This document shows positions 1 through 20,319 of a stretch of DNA of 64,000 nucleotides, one piece after another. Made by a program: the position numbers and the translations under genes. Position 1 is the stretch's first letter. Every line of letters starts with the position of its first letter. The notes under the pieces were generated by a model that saw only the letters and a list, made by a program, of their open reading frames with translations, did no database searches and was not told where the DNA came from. This DNA comes from Ficedula albicollis. Lineage: Eukaryota > Chordata > Aves > Passeriformes > Muscicapidae. The DNA is taken from positions 21,018,795 to 21,082,794 of the forward strand of contig NC_021676.1 of NCBI RefSeq assembly GCF_000247815.1, in the 5' to 3' direction.

Positions 1-47
1 CAACACTGACAGGCCCCGAAAGGGGGAAGGAGTGAGTGTGCAGTTAC

Positions 48-5848
<5,801 letters not shown>

Positions 5849-8095
5849 CCCGGCAGGAGCACTGCGGCGGCAGGGGCTCTGTTCCCTTGGGGTCTGCTGG
5901 GGAAGCTCTCCGAGGGCCGCTGCCTCGGGCCCCTTGGCCGCTCTCGCTCTGCAGAGGGCTGGAGCTCACACTTTCCTTCCTTTTGAAGAAGGGAGGAGCG
6001 ATGGGGTGCGCCGGGACCTGCCAGCGAGGGGAGGAAGCGGCCGGGCCTCTGGGCCGTGACTCAGCACGGGTCTATCTGCGCCCACCCAGCGTCTATCGCC
6101 GCCACCCAGCGCTCCCCCAGCGCCTCCGGGCCGGGCTGGCATCCCCAGCGCCGCTGGTGCCGCGGCACGGCCGCTCTCGCCTCCCAGCTGGGAGCGCGGC
6201 TTTATGAAGTGTCCTGCCTGCTGCTCCTCCTGCTGCTCCAGTCCTGGCCCTTCGCCTCTCTCCCACCCTCACGCCGGTGTCCGGTGCCCCAGGCCTTCTC
6301 TGACAATTTGGGGTGAGCCTGGCTGACCCTCTCGCTGCCTCCTGCAGCTGCATTGTGCCAGGCAGCTGCCTGGAGGGAGGGCACAGCTCCACATCCTCGG
6401 GGATCCTGCGTGGCACATCCGAGCACCCCTCGCTGCAGAGAGCTGGGCTGGCAGGGCAAGGGCTCAGGGAGGCTCGGGGCAGCAGCCCGGGCACTTGCCT
6501 CTGATTTTTTGAAGCTGGGGCACAGCCCTTGGGTGGGAAGGATTGCAAAACAGCTAAGGCAGGAGATCAAAGATGCTGAGGCATGCCGGGGAGCAGTGGG
6601 GAACCCCAGAGTGCCCCTGGCAGCCACCCAGCTGGTGGTGCTGGCAGGGTGGTGCGATGGGACGGGATAGGATGGGATAGGATGGGATATCTTCAGAGCT
6701 GACCTTCAGCAGGGCCCCATTCCTGGAACTGGGCTGTTTTGCAGGAAGGATGAACAGCTTGCTTTCCTCCCCAGGATGGGAGGGAACTGTTTGCTGTCAG
6801 ATCACCCTGGCTGCAGAGACAGCCAAGACAACTTCCCAGCACACACGAGCCTAACTCTTAGGCAAGAGCTGTCTCGCACCCCCAAGCACACAGCTGGTAC
6901 CATTGCACAAAATGGGGATCCCCAGTGCTCGACTCAGCTCGCTCTCCCAGCTTGGATAGGCTCCAACATTGCCCAAATAATCAAGCCCTGGTCAGACAGC
7001 AATCTCCTTCAAGGCAATTAGGATGGGAAATGATTTTACAGACCCTTGGTGGAGGTTCCCCAACCAAGATGTGTTCCCTGGTCCTGCTGCACAGCCCAGA
7101 GTGGTGCTAACACTGGGGTTTGCAGGGATGGGGAGATGGTGGGGTATTTTTTTCTGCCCCATCAAAACTTTGGGAGAGCTTGGAACCCCCCTCAATAGGA
7201 CAGGACACTCTGACTCACGCTCTGATGATCAAGAGGCGATGGCACTGTGGGTACCTCCCAGGGCCATGGCATCACCCTCATCAGCAGCTCGACACCACCC
7301 AGCTCCCCCTGTGCACTCCAGGTGACGTGTGCCAGTCCCTGCTGGGCAGTGCTAAGCCTTTGGGAGCTGGGATGGCTCTGGGATGGCTCCTGGCACTGCC
7401 AACTGCTGCTGTCTCTGCTGATCTCAGCTGGCTGCAGAGGCAGCAGCTCCAGTCCATGGCGTTTCCCCCAGCTGCAGCAGCAGGCAGGGATTTGAGTCCT
7501 GCAGGTGGGAGGCACAGTATGACACGGTGCCCCCCTCCCGAGGTGCCACAATGCCCAGTGCCTGGCCCCACAGAGGCTGTGGGACAGAAACGTGGCAGCA
7601 AAGGGGTCCCTTCCCACACTGCTGGGTGCAGGAAGGGTGTTTGTGTTTTCTGCAGGAACAGCAGCCTGGGAGCAGCTCAGGGAGCCTTTCCCTTCCTCCT
7701 CACGGAGTGAATGGCCGGACATTTGCCGAGATTGAGATTACAGCTCACATGTCGCTGGGTTTCTGTCTCGCTGTGCCTGGGAGAAATCTGGGGGCACTTT
7801 GGAAACCCTGCCAAGCCCTGTTCCTCTGCCCAGGGGGAGCAGAGGCGGGAGGCAAGGGGCTGCAGTTTCTCTGCCAGCAATGGGATGCCGAGGCACGGCT
7901 CACCCACGCCAGGGTGCCTGGGGGAAGCGTTCCCGTGCTGAGAGTGCCCCAGCTGTCCCGAGCAGCCCCTGGCCCGGGCAGCAGGCTGAGAGTGAGAGCG
8001 CTGTGCCCGCCCAGCCCCGGGACAGAGAAGCGAGCCATTGTCCCCGCGCAGAGGCCACGGCTGGTACGGGCTGGGCCGGGCACTGCGGCCGTGCC
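5849..8095. other. Intergenic head-to-head region between CLIC2 and the EVA1C-like gene
   Basis: There are 2,247 bp between the two divergent start codons. The first few hundred bases (about 5850-6230) are CpG-rich and would contain the CLIC2 promoter and 5' UTR. The last 200 bases (about 7900-8095) are GC-rich and would contain the EVA1C-like promoter. In between there is a small ATGGGATAGG-type tandem repeat (about 6655-6690) and otherwise unremarkable sequence. No further gene or RNA was recognised. Confidence 0.6.
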
Positions 8096-11000
8096 ATGGC
8101 CGGGCTGGTCCCGCCGGCGGTCGCCGTGGCCCTGCTCTGCTTTGCTGCTCGTCTGGAGGCCAGCCCGGAGCTGTCCGGTGAGTGGGGTGCAGGGGGGAGC
8201 AGGGGGGAGCAGGGGGACGCTGCGCCCTGCGCTGGGGTGGGAGAGCCGAGGGACAGCAGGGCTGGGGTGCAAACCAGGGCAGGCCAGAGTGAGCTTCCCC
8301 AAAATGCTGGGATTTCTTTATCCCCACACAGGGCTGCTCTCTGAAAACACACTGCACGCATCCCACAGCCCCGGTGGGCGTGAGAGTGGCTCCCCAGCTC
8401 TGCTGCGCTCTCCTGGATAGTTTGCAGGCAGAAATGCAAAGAAACAAACACCAAGCCAGTCCCTGAGCTTTGCTGAGCTCCTCTCAGCCACAGTGCTCAT
8501 GTCCTTGGTTCTGGGCCATGTGTAGAGCTGAAGGAACACCCAGGGCTGCCCTGCCAGCCTTCCCTGCTCCCAGAAGGGGAGGCAGGAGCTGGGTTGAAGC
8601 TGTACCTGGTCCTTAGGTAGAGCTGGAGCTGCTCCTGAGAGGGGGAGCTGCAGGGTGCCCTGCCATGGGCACAGCACGGGCCAGAGGCTGTCCCCAGGGC
8701 ATGTCAGTGAGCCTTAGAGATGTAGACAAGGCAGAAATCTGGGAGCCCTCCTGCCCCAGCTCTGCACAGTCAGGAGAGGTGCAGGCAGGTGGGCACCAGG
8801 CATTCCCCAGGGATCAGCCACGCACACCTTCCATCTGCTCAGCCAGGCCCAGGTGCTGGCAGCCTGGTGCTGCAGGGCTGTGGGGAGGAGGATGTGATTT
8901 CATCTGGGCAGAGCTAACGGCACAACCACAGCACCGGAGACTGAGTCAGCTGCACCAGCACGAATCACTCACCAAGGCTGCCTGCAGCCTCCTTGACATG
9001 GCTCCACCCAAAAAACATCTTCACAACTGGCCCAAAATAGTGTCATGGAGAAACCTCTGCCCCATGGTGGTGTTTGAGCCTCAGTTTTAAAATACAAACC
9101 ACTGGTGCCTTCAGCCAGCATGACAGCAGAACAGGGTCTGCCTCAAGACTGGATTTGGGGAAACCCATTTCTTCTCACATTTTTCCTCTGAGTTCCCTGC
9201 CATCCCTCAGGTTTGGCTGAGCCCTGTGCATCCAAGGCTGCCCAGCAGCAGGGGGTTTAGGCAGCCCTGCCTGCAGCAGCGGCAACGATGGGCAGGGGGG
9301 TTTGGAGCCAGTGCCAGGCAGAGGCCAAGGCTGGGGAACCTTGAGGAGAGCCTGACCCCTGCCAGCTGTGGGACTGCTGCGGGGGCTGCAGAGGGAGGGG
9401 ATGGGGGCTGGCAGCCTGGGCAGGGCCCTGTGCCCCTCACAGCCCTCAGCATCCAGTGGTATGGGGCAGCCAGAGGAGAGGGACAGCACAGGGCTTGTCC
9501 TTCCCCCTCTTCGCGAGCACTGCACCCCAAGGGTCCGATCCAGCTCTGTGCCATTCAAAGAGCATCTTTGCCCTGCACTGGAGCTTTGGCCTGGCCACAA
9601 CACTTTGTCTGCTGCCATCTGCCCTCCTGTACCTCTTCTCTCTCCTCCAGCATGCAGAGGAGCAATCGAGGGCTTGCTCCTGGGATGATGTGGCCACCCA
9701 CCTGCCCATCCCAGCTTGTGAGGGATAATGCCAAGGCAGAGATGAACTCTGGGCTGGAGGCAGCTCCCAGCTGCACCCGCTGACAGCCAGGGAGGGATGC
9801 TGGCTGCAGATGCTGGAGGGTTAGTGACTGAAGGTGAAAGGGGCTCTTTGTGCTGCTGAGCCTGGCACCAGTTTGCAGAGGGAGGGGTAGCTGGTGCTCC
9901 CACCTTCCTCTCTTGGTTTGGGGCAGTTTGACTCACCGGGGTTTGGGGGACAGGGTGCATGTCCTGCCCTGGGCCCCAGCACTGGCCTGGGTGTGAGTTC
10001 CTCCCAGGACCCCACAGCTGGGGTTTGGGGTCTGTGATCTGCTCAGAAGCCCCATGTTGCCCTGTTCCCATCTCCCAGGGCTCACAATGATGATCCCCTT
10101 TGCTTTTGTTTTATTCAAAGATGCAAAGTGCTTCATCCAGGGCCTACACATCACATTTCCTCAGCTTTTCTTGCTTCCTCAGCCTTCTCCAGCAACTGGT
10201 GCCTGCTCAGACACCTGGCAGCTTGAAGAGCTGTTACTAGAACAGCTTCCTTGCCCACCCAGTACAGCCAATGCCAACTGGAGCCAGTGCTGCATGTTAA
10301 GCCCTTGGAGAGGCTGGGCAGGACAGTGCCACTTAATTGTCCCCTGTAGGGAAAACAAGGGCAGTAGTCTGGGACACAAACTAGGCAGGATTGAAAGAAA
10401 GAAGCATTCTTTGATGGGAATTCAAGGACAGAAGAGCCAGTGCCCATTGAAAGGGTTGTGGGCCAGGAAGAGTTAGCACCAACACACTGGGCTGGGCTCA
10501 GGTGATGACTTGGTGGCTCACACTCATCCACACTGACCCAGCCAGCTCTGGGAGCTTGCAGCAGCCCCTGCACCCTTTTCTCATCCAGCTCATGGCTCAG
10601 CTTGTGACAGACTTGTGACAGAGCACATCCTCCTCACCCTGACTCCGGGGATCATCACTGGGGGACTGTCTCTGGCTCACTCTTGTTCTCTCCCCACCAT
10701 GGCCCTATAACAAGCCTGGTTTTCTCTAAACACTTGACAACTCCTGATGAGATTTCCCAGTCTTCTATGACCTGCTGTACTGCCTCCAGCTTTCCTTTCC
10801 TGTTGCTAACCAGCTCAGCTATTCCATGCTGCTTTCCAGGCTCCTGGCAGCAATGCTGGGTGCAAGGTTTGCTACAAGCCCATCTTCTCTGCTGCTGTCC
10901 TGCTCTGATCTTGTCCACCCCATAAGTGCCTCGTCTCAAGATATCCTCGCTGCCACCAGCACGTGGATGCCCAAGTGCCCCCACTGCTGTGGCCCTGGTG

Positions 11001-14000
11001 TCTCCTCCGGACAAGGCCACCCCTGCTTTTCCCTTCCAGGGTACCTGCGCAAGGTGCTGAGGAACCACACTGCCCACACCTGCGATGGAGAGCAGCTCCT
11101 CATCGTCTGCCCTCGCAGAACCACCATCAGCATCCTCGGGGCCTTCTACGGGCGCCGAGTGCCCAGCACTGACCTCTGCCCCAGCCCTGAGAGTGCCTCC
11201 CAGGAGAGCACCGAGTGCACGTCTGCCACCGCCCACCTGGTAAGGCAGGGTCCCGGGGGCAGGCTGCGCAGCCCTGAGCCGCCTGCCTGGGCTGGGGGCT
11301 GCAGGCAGTGCAGCCTCTCCATGCCCCCAGGAGGTTTTCATCAGCATCAGGATTACAGAGGCACGCAGTCAAAGAATCACAAGCACTTCTTGAACTCTGT
11401 TAGGCTTGGTGCTGAGACCACTCCTGTGGTGCTCCCAACCAGCTCTGTGAGAACAGTGGTGAATGGTGGGGTGCCCGTGCTGGCACAGGGCTGGGATACC
11501 CGCTGCTGCTTCGGGAGCAGGGATGTCTGCAGGGCAGAGGGAGCTGCTGCCAAGGCTCAGCAACTGGGAGCAACTGGGAAGAGAGATTGTGTTTCCTCAG
11601 TGACTTTCCCTTCTGGCAGCCAGTGAAGAGCAAGCAGTGGTTCAGTCGTGAGCTGGGCAGGAGGGACAGGGACAGAGGAGGGGAAGGAGAGATGAGAAGG
11701 GGAATAAACCATTCCCTGCTGCTCGGGACTTGTGGGGACAAAGAGGGGGACACAGGGGCAGGGAGTCCCACAGCCGCCCAGGGCCGGGCTACCTGGGACA
11801 CTTGGGCGACTTGGGCCACCGGCGGGGCCCGAGCGGCCCTGGCTGAGCCCTCGTCCCCACCTTGTGGCCGCGCGGGGACATTGCAGGGACAGCGGGGACA
11901 TAGCACGGACAGCGGCGCAGCGTCAGTGCGCACCTGCGCAGGTGTCAGACACGCTGTGGTACTGGGATGCCGGCACAGGTAATGGCACACCTGTGCTGGC
12001 ACACAGCTCACTGTGGTACTGGGATGCCCGCACAGGTAATGGCACACCTGTGCTGGCACACAGCTCACTGTGGTACTGGGATGCCCGCACAGGTAATGGC
12101 ACACCTGTGCTGGCACACAGCTCACTGTGGTACTGGGATGCCCGCACAGGTAATGGCACACCTGTGCTGGCACACAGCTCACTGTGGTACTGGGATGCCC
12201 GCACAGGCAATGGCACACCTGTGCTGGCACACAGCTCACTGTGGTACTGGGATGCCCGCACAGGTAATGGCACACCTGTGCTGGCACACAGCTCACTGTG
12301 GTACTGGGATGCCCGCACAGGTAATGGCACACCTGTGCTGGCACACAGCTCACTGTGGTACTGGGATGCCCGCACAGGTAATGGCACACCTGTGCTGGCA
12401 CACAGCTCACTGTGGTACTGGGATGCCCGCACAGGTAATGGCACACCTGTGCTGGCACACAGCTCACTGTGGTACTGGGATGCCCGCACAGGTAATGGCA
12501 CACCTGTGCTGGCACACAGCTCACTGTGGTACTGGGATGCCCGCACAGGTAATGGCACACCTGTGCTGGCACACAGCTCACTGTGGTACTGGGATGCCCG
12601 CACAGGTAATGGCACACCTGTGCTGGCACACAGCTCACTGTGGTACTGGGATGCCCGCACAGGTAATGGCACACCTGTGCTGGCACACAGCTCACTGTGG
12701 TACTGGGATGCCCGCACAGGTAATGGCACACCTGTGCTGGCACACAGCTCACTGTGGTACTGGGATGCCCGCACAGGTAATGGCACACCTGTGCTGGCAC
12801 AAAGCTCACTCTGGTACTGGGATGCCCGCACAGGTAATGGCACACCTGTGCTGGCACACAGCTCACTGTGGTACTGGGATGCCCGCACAGGTAATGGCAC
12901 ACCTGTGCTGGCACACAGCTCACTGTGGTACTGGGATGCCCGCACAGGTAATGGCACACCTGTGCTGGCACACAGCTCACTGTGGTACTGGGATGCCCGC
13001 ACAGGTAATGGCACACCTGTGCTGGCACACAGCTCACTGTGGTACTGGGATGCCCGCACAGGTAATGGCACACCTGTGCTGGCACACAGCTCACTGTGGT
13101 ACTGGGATGCCCGCACAGGTAATGGCACACCTGTGCTGGCACACAGCTCACTGTGGTACTGGGATGCCCGCACAGGTAATGGCACACCTCACAGCTCACT
13201 GTGGGTGCAGGGGAGGAGCTGGCTCAGGAACGGGCACTGGAACTGGGATGTCTGCACCAGGGGTGGGCAGGAGCAGCTGTGGGACTGGTCTGTGGGGTCA
13301 GAAGCCGCTTCCCTGAGCCTGGTGATGGCGCTGATGGACAGGAGGTGAGAACAGCCTCAGGACTTCTCACCCAGCTCACACCTGTTCCACTCTGCTCTCC
13401 AGAAGCTGCTGGCCGAGTGCCAGGACCAGCAGTGGTGCCAGTTCTCAGTGCACAGCCAGGTCTTTGGGCCAGACCCGTGTCCTGGGACACACAAGTATCT
13501 CATCGCTTCCTACAAGTGCCGGCCAGGTGAGGAGGAGCACGGTCTGGGCAACACTGCACGGGCTCTCCCTGACCTCAGCTGCTCAGAAAGGGACGGGAAA
13601 GAGAGCACGGCTGCTCCTGTACCTCTTCCAACCCTCCCCTTGGCCTAAGGGAGGGGCTGCAGGTGATCCAGGATGCGCTGGGACACTCAGCGATGTCACT
13701 TCCCAGGGAACCATCGGGTCAAGACCGTGTGCGAGAATGACAAGCTCAGGCTGCAGTGTCGACCAAAATCCATCCTGGCCATTTATTCTGCAAGTTATGG
13801 ACGATTCCTGCGGGGCAAACCGGAGTGTGATGCCTTGAACAGTGGAGGACCCCATATAGGTATGCCAGAATGGTTAGAGACAGAAATGGGGCAGGAACCA
13901 TGCAGAGAGTGCAGCACAGCTCCACCACTGGGCTGTACCCATGTCCCTTGGCCTCTGCTGGGAGGGGCAGGCAGCTCTGCCCACGGGTCCATGCCTCATG

Positions 14001-15884
14001 TCTCTGCAGAGTGTGTGGCTCCAGACGCTCTGCGCAGGGTCTCCAAGAAGTGCCACCGCAAGGGGAACTGCACCGTGGCTGCTGACAAGGCCACCTTCGG
14101 GGACCCCTGCCTCCCCGGCACGAGGAAGCAGCTGCGAGTCTCTTACACCTGTGGTGAGAGCTCCCCACGGAGCCAGGGGCACACGGGCCACTGGTGCAGT
14201 GTGTGCTGTGCCCAGCCCACGCCAGGGGCTGCCGGTGGGGAGCAGGGTGCTGATGCTCAGCGTGTGCTCTCCTTGCAGTGCCCAAGCAGCTGCTGGAGGA
14301 GGTGGGCCCCGACACCTCGGACCCCTTCTTGCTCTCGGACTACATGCACGGTAATGTGGGGCGAGGAGGGTTCCACCACAAGCGGCCTGGTACCGTGCCC
14401 GTGCGAGCCAGCCCTGCACCCCCGGTACCAGCTCCAGCCCATCTCTGTCCCCACCGTGCCCGTGCCCGTGCGAGCCAGCCCTGCACCCCCGGTACCAGCT
14501 CCAGCCCATCTCTGTCCCGTGGTGGAAGCCATCCCTTGGTCAGTGCCCGTTCTGAGGGGATGGAGCTGGCACCTGCTGGGGGCAGGGGAGAGGAGACACA
14601 CAGGGTCATCCCTGCAGACAGCAGAGCACTCGGGCAGGAAGGGTGGAGCGTGGCGTGGGGAAGGACAGGCAGGAGCAGGCAGCCGGGGCACCCAGAGCAC
14701 CCGTGCCTCAGCCTGCACCCCTTGTCACTGCAGGTGGCTGGTACAAAGGGCCCAGGTTCTCCAGGCTCCAGGAAGACCGCATGATTTTTACTAGCTCTCT
14801 GGCAGCTTTTGCCCACCTCTGGGGTACGTGCCCTCCCTGGGTCTCACGCAGCACCCGGGGAAACAGGACAGGCTGGGAGTGGCTGACATCCCAGATGGCC
14901 CCAGCTCAACCCAGGGCTCATCTCGGAGGCAGCCAGACCCCAAACCTCTCCAGCAGGGCCAACAGGCACACAAAGGAGCGGGACACCAAGCACCCATGCT
15001 GTGTTTGGGGTGGATAGGTAGGGCAGGAGCTCAGAGGCTGAACAAGCCCCAGGGTCCACAACAGCACGAGCCACGGTGTTGCTACAGTCCTGCCTGTGGA
15101 CCTTCATTTTCCAACAGGCTAGATTACCCACTGGGTCTTTTCCTTCCTGCCCTGTCTGCAGGCACTAATGGAGACCACCTCTCTGCAGGCAACAAATTTC
15201 CCTTGCCAGAGGAAATTACTCATTGAATCCCCCAAGGGATTATTCTTTCCCCTGCTCTGTCTACTCCACATCCCAGTGGAGGTTTCCTTTGGGGGAAGGC
15301 ACATTTCAGGACTGGTGGGTGCTGATGAGGCTCTAGGTGATGCTTCCATGATCACTGGGGCCAGGTCTGTCCTGCCTCTGCCCTGGGTGGTGAGGGCATC
15401 CCTGCTCCCCTCCTCTTACTGCCATATCCCTGGCACTGATACCCCACAGACTGCAAAGCGGTTTGTAGCCTGGTGTCTTTCTTTCCTTTTTCCCTCAGGC
15501 GTCCCGGAGAAAGTTGCCCTCTACTTTCTTTGTGGAGTCTCAGGAGGCCTCATGCTGCTGCTGTGCATCATCAGCCCCAAAACGACCTTCCTCCAGGAAA
15601 TGGGGGAGGCTCTCAAAGACCCCGAGCTGGGCAGCAGCTTGGAGCTGGGCAGGACCAAGCTGCGGGATGAGCAGGACGAGGACGTGGCGGATGACAGCTC
15701 CTCAGACTCCTCCTTCCGCCGCCTGACCCGCACCTACCGCGCCACGGACAGCATCTTCGGCCCCGAGCTGACGGCGGCCATGGAGGGGGCCGTGGAGCAC
15801 CAGGGCCACACTGGGGACGAGATCTGGATGCCCAAGGAGTCAAGCCCGTACGCCATACACAAGATCAAATCAGCCACCAAATAG
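8096..15884 (+). CDS. EVA1C: EVA1C-like double SUEL-lectin transmembrane protein, complete
   Basis: The eight exons are 8096-8177, 11040-11239, 13403-13526, 13707-13859, 14010-14153, 14279-14350, 14734-14823 and 15499-15884. They total 1,251 bp (416 residues), all with GT-AG borders and compatible phases. Residues 1-24 form a signal peptide. Two galactose-binding (SUEL-type) lectin domains follow at about 28-135 and 137-235, seen in GYLRKVLRNHTAHTCDG, VFGPDPCPGTHKYL and FGDPCLPGTRKQL. A hydrophobic segment at about 294-314 (VALYFLCGVSGGLMLLLCIIS) precedes an acidic cytoplasmic tail containing DEIWMP. EVA-1 proteins are cell-surface lectins; C. elegans EVA-1 is a Slit co-receptor with SAX-3/Robo. 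The tail differs from human EVA1C and the gene sits beside CLIC2, so it may be a paralogue (EVA1C-like) rather than the strict orthologue. Intron 1 (8178-11039) holds nothing recognised. Confidence 0.88.
11954..13203. repeat. 57-bp minisatellite, about 22 copies, in EVA1C-like intron 2
   Basis: A unit beginning CTGTGGTACTGGGATGCC repeats exactly every 57 bp from 11954 to 13151 (21 steps), then ends in a partial unit. Copies are nearly identical; variants include CAGGCAATGG near 12208 and CAAAGCTCACTCTGG near 12800. The period is a multiple of three and the unit lacks stops in several frames. Long open frames therefore run through it on both strands, but it lies between spliced exons 2 and 3. 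Each unit holds CAGGTA and CACCTG, which form a 7-bp inverted repeat. Confidence 0.95.
14395..14519. repeat. 67-bp tandem duplication in EVA1C-like intron 6
   Basis: GTGCGAGCCAGCCCTGCACC starts at 14401 and again at 14468, and the match continues to the CATCTCTGTCCC tails. It is an intronic two-copy direct repeat with no coding role. Confidence 0.85.
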
Positions 15885-16610
15885 GAACTGGAAGAAAATG
15901 GAAGGAGGGCAGCAGAGGGGTGCAGGCTCAGTGGGATCTGACGTCTGAGACATAAGAGTTTGGGGTCCCTGGGTGACCGCACATCCCGACAGAAGCAGGG
16001 TCATGGCAGCTCCACACAGCATGGAAACCTCTAGCCTGGGGGGACGTGCAGCCCCTCGGTGTGATGAGGGGCTGTGGAATGGTTCTGTGGGCCACGGGCT
16101 CCTTTGCTGCAGACGCCACTAACCCTAACCTAACCTCCCTGTTCTCAGCTTGCATCGTCTGGCTCTAGAGTTTAACCCTGATGAGCTGTGCCAAGCCCAC
16201 CCTGAGCCCTTCGAGGCTGTTTGCTCCTGCTTCTCCTTGGGTACTGGCTTGCACTGCTGGTGCTGCAAACACAGCCTGTGCTCGGGCGCTGTGCCAGCAG
16301 CGGAGGGGCAGGAATGGCCAGGACACGGGGAGGGGCAGCTGGAGGGGCTGTGCGAGCACAGCAGGCATCAGCAGCACAGCCTCACCACGGTGCATGCCAT
16401 GCAGCCCTGCTGCTCCCAGGGAGCTCCTCCCCAGGCTGGCACTGGCACCTTGGCACAACCCTGGCTCTCACCTCCCTGCAGGCACTCAGGAGCTCTGTCA
16501 CCCCATGCTGCTCTGTGCTTTCCTCTCTACTTTCCCCAGTGACAGGAGAGCCCCAAGTTTTAACTTGCTGTGGTTTTTTTCCAGTCAATAAACGCAATAG
16601 CTCTTAGGCA
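15885..16610 (+). other. EVA1C-like 3' UTR
   Basis: Sequence runs from the stop codon to just beyond the first clear AATAAA. It has no other open gene signal. The 3' boundary is inferred from the signal position, not observed. Confidence 0.6.
16587..16592 (+). terminator. Polyadenylation signal AATAAA of the EVA1C-like gene
   Basis: A canonical AATAAA lies 703 bp after the stop codon, within CCAGTCAATAAACGC. It is the first perfect hexamer downstream on this strand. Confidence 0.7.
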
Positions 16611-17990
16611 CAACATCTCCCCTTGACCTTGGTCACTAGTAATGGAAAGAGGAAAAAGGAAGAGGCAAAGTTCAGCCCCCCCTGTGCAGAGAAGTACCTT
16701 GCCTCCCACCAGTGCTTCTGGCACTGGGCCATGGGAAGCAGCAAGTTGGGCCTGTTTTACCACAGGAAAGGATAAGGGGAAGGAAAAGGGGGAAAAGCAG
16801 TCCATCTGGGTCCCAGGAATGATGCTTTCCTGTCCTTGCCACTCTTCTTGAGCCTAGGGCTTCCAGTCTGGTAAGCAACCCTGGAGCACAGGTCCCCAGG
16901 TACCGAGAGTGGCTTCTCGGCAGTCCTGCAGTGCCAGGCTGGGGCTGGGGTCTGCTCCAACTCAAAAAGGCAGCACAGGCTTTTTCAGTGCTGTGGGAAG
17001 AGGCTGGAAGCAGCAACCCAGCTCTCCTCATGAAAGGGACACACCAGGCACGAATGCTCTCGAGCCAGCACACAGCAGAGTCTAGTGGGAGAAGCCAAGG
17101 ACCTGCGTTCTACCTGATCTGGCGGTGTGCTGAGGGAATGTCAGAGCCCAAGGAGAGCCGGCGGAGCTCTCACCTCCAGCTGGCCCCAGCATTCTCAGAC
17201 TGTGGGCAGGACTGAGAGCACAGCCTTGCCCCGATGCTTGGGAAGCTGGCACAGTTCCTGCTGCACACCCACGGCCTCACCTTGCACTTCTTGCTCTCCT
17301 CATTCTCCTCCCACACGCCCCATGCCCAGGGGCAATTTCAGCGTGCACGGTGTGAGTCGCACCCCTGCAGCAAGGCTGGGGTTCCCAAGAGCCTCGCCAG
17401 GAGCACCAGTGCTTTGGAGACTGGAAAAGCCAGCTTCCCAGTGCCAAGCCTGGGCAGGAAGGCAGACAGGAACCTGCCCCAAAGCAGGCAGCTCATCCCA
17501 GCCTCCACAGAGCTGTGGGCAGACTGGGATGGGAGTTTTGGCTGAGGATATTACCCACAGGATAACCATATTTCCATGGGCAGTGGGATGTGTCCTGGCT
17601 CTGCCTGAAAAAAACCTGTTTATGGCTGGGCGGTGCACTGCCTTAACATGCATGGGGAAAGGCCCACAGGATCCCAAACCAACAGCAAGCAAGGCTCAGG
17701 GAGCCGCAGCCAAGGACAGAAGCAGTGACACCGCGGGAGCTGGGACCGGAGAGGACAAGTGACCAAGCAGGGAACAAGGCGGCTGGAGCTACAGCAGCCC
17801 TGACCAGTCTGGGGACTGAAGGGACCCGAGATCTGTGGGAGCCAGGTTTAAACTTCCACTGGACCTGCGGGCAGAACTCTGCTCCTGGCTGCCCGTGGTC
17901 TGGGTCTTTCTGCTGGAGATGGGGCAGAGCCGCCCGCATGCAGCCCCGGCCATGCTCCTGATCCTGCCCAGGCGGCCCTCGGGCAGCGCG

Positions 17991-17996
17991 TTTAAA
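17991..17996 (+). promoter_or_regulatory. Possible CHR (cell-cycle homology region) element, TTTAAA
   Basis: TTTAAA follows GCAGCGCG in the GC-rich block upstream of CCNB3. TTTAAA is one of the hexamers known to act as a CHR bound by DREAM/MMB at G2/M genes, and cyclin B genes are classic targets. The transcription start is not visible and the hexamer is short, so this is only a candidate. Confidence 0.3.
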
Positions 17997-18067
17997 TCCC
18001 CTCGGGCCCAGTGGCGGCGGAGGCCGCTCCGCCCGGCCCGAAGCACAGCGCGGCCGGAGCCGCGGTC

Positions 18068-19760
<1,693 letters not shown>

Positions 19761-20319
19761 GTCTCCGAGGGCTGCGGGGGACCGGGCAGCGCTGGGACCC
19801 CTAGCTGGTGGCAGGCGTGGGGGCCCTGCAGGGTGCAGGGGAGGAAGGACTTCCAAGATGCCCGGCTCCCCTGGGAACTCCGGTGCATGCAGGGGAGAGG
19901 GGAACTTTGGGACTCCCGACTCCTCCAGGGGACCCTGGGGGTTGTAGGCGAGGGAGGGATCTCCAAGGCTTCTGACTCTCCGAGGAAGTGCAAGCTGTTG
20001 CATCCCTTTCTGGGATGCAGGAATCTGGGATTTGCCTGTCCCCCTCCCACCTCGCCTAGCAGAGCGCTTTTGGTGGTGATCTTTGGGGTCCATGTCCCTT
20101 CCTCCCTGGGAGCAGCCCTAGCCAGATTTGTCCCTTGCCTGGGCTTGTCTTGGGGCACCACCCGCCTGCCATGCTCAGGGAAGGGGTCAGTCCTGCTGTG
20201 CTAACCCCCAGGAGGGGCAAAGGCCCCCCCTGCTCTCCCCCAGGCTGGAGGCAGGCGGGCAGCAGCCCCCATCACACCGTGCTTTGCCCCCAGCTTGCTC
20301 ACAGAGACCAAGGGAGAGG

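Noticed and set aside
11954..13203. CRISPR-like regular repeat array
   Set aside because: There are no unique spacers; the whole 57-bp unit repeats, and the context is a vertebrate intron.
11400..13348. Open frames of 420-599 residues on both strands made of 19-residue repeats
   Set aside because: They arise from a stop-free 57-bp intronic minisatellite and lie between well-supported EVA1C-like exons 2 and 3.
16113..16134. Interstitial telomeric repeat (CTAACCCTAACCTAACC)
   Set aside because: There are only about two degenerate units, too short to distinguish from chance.
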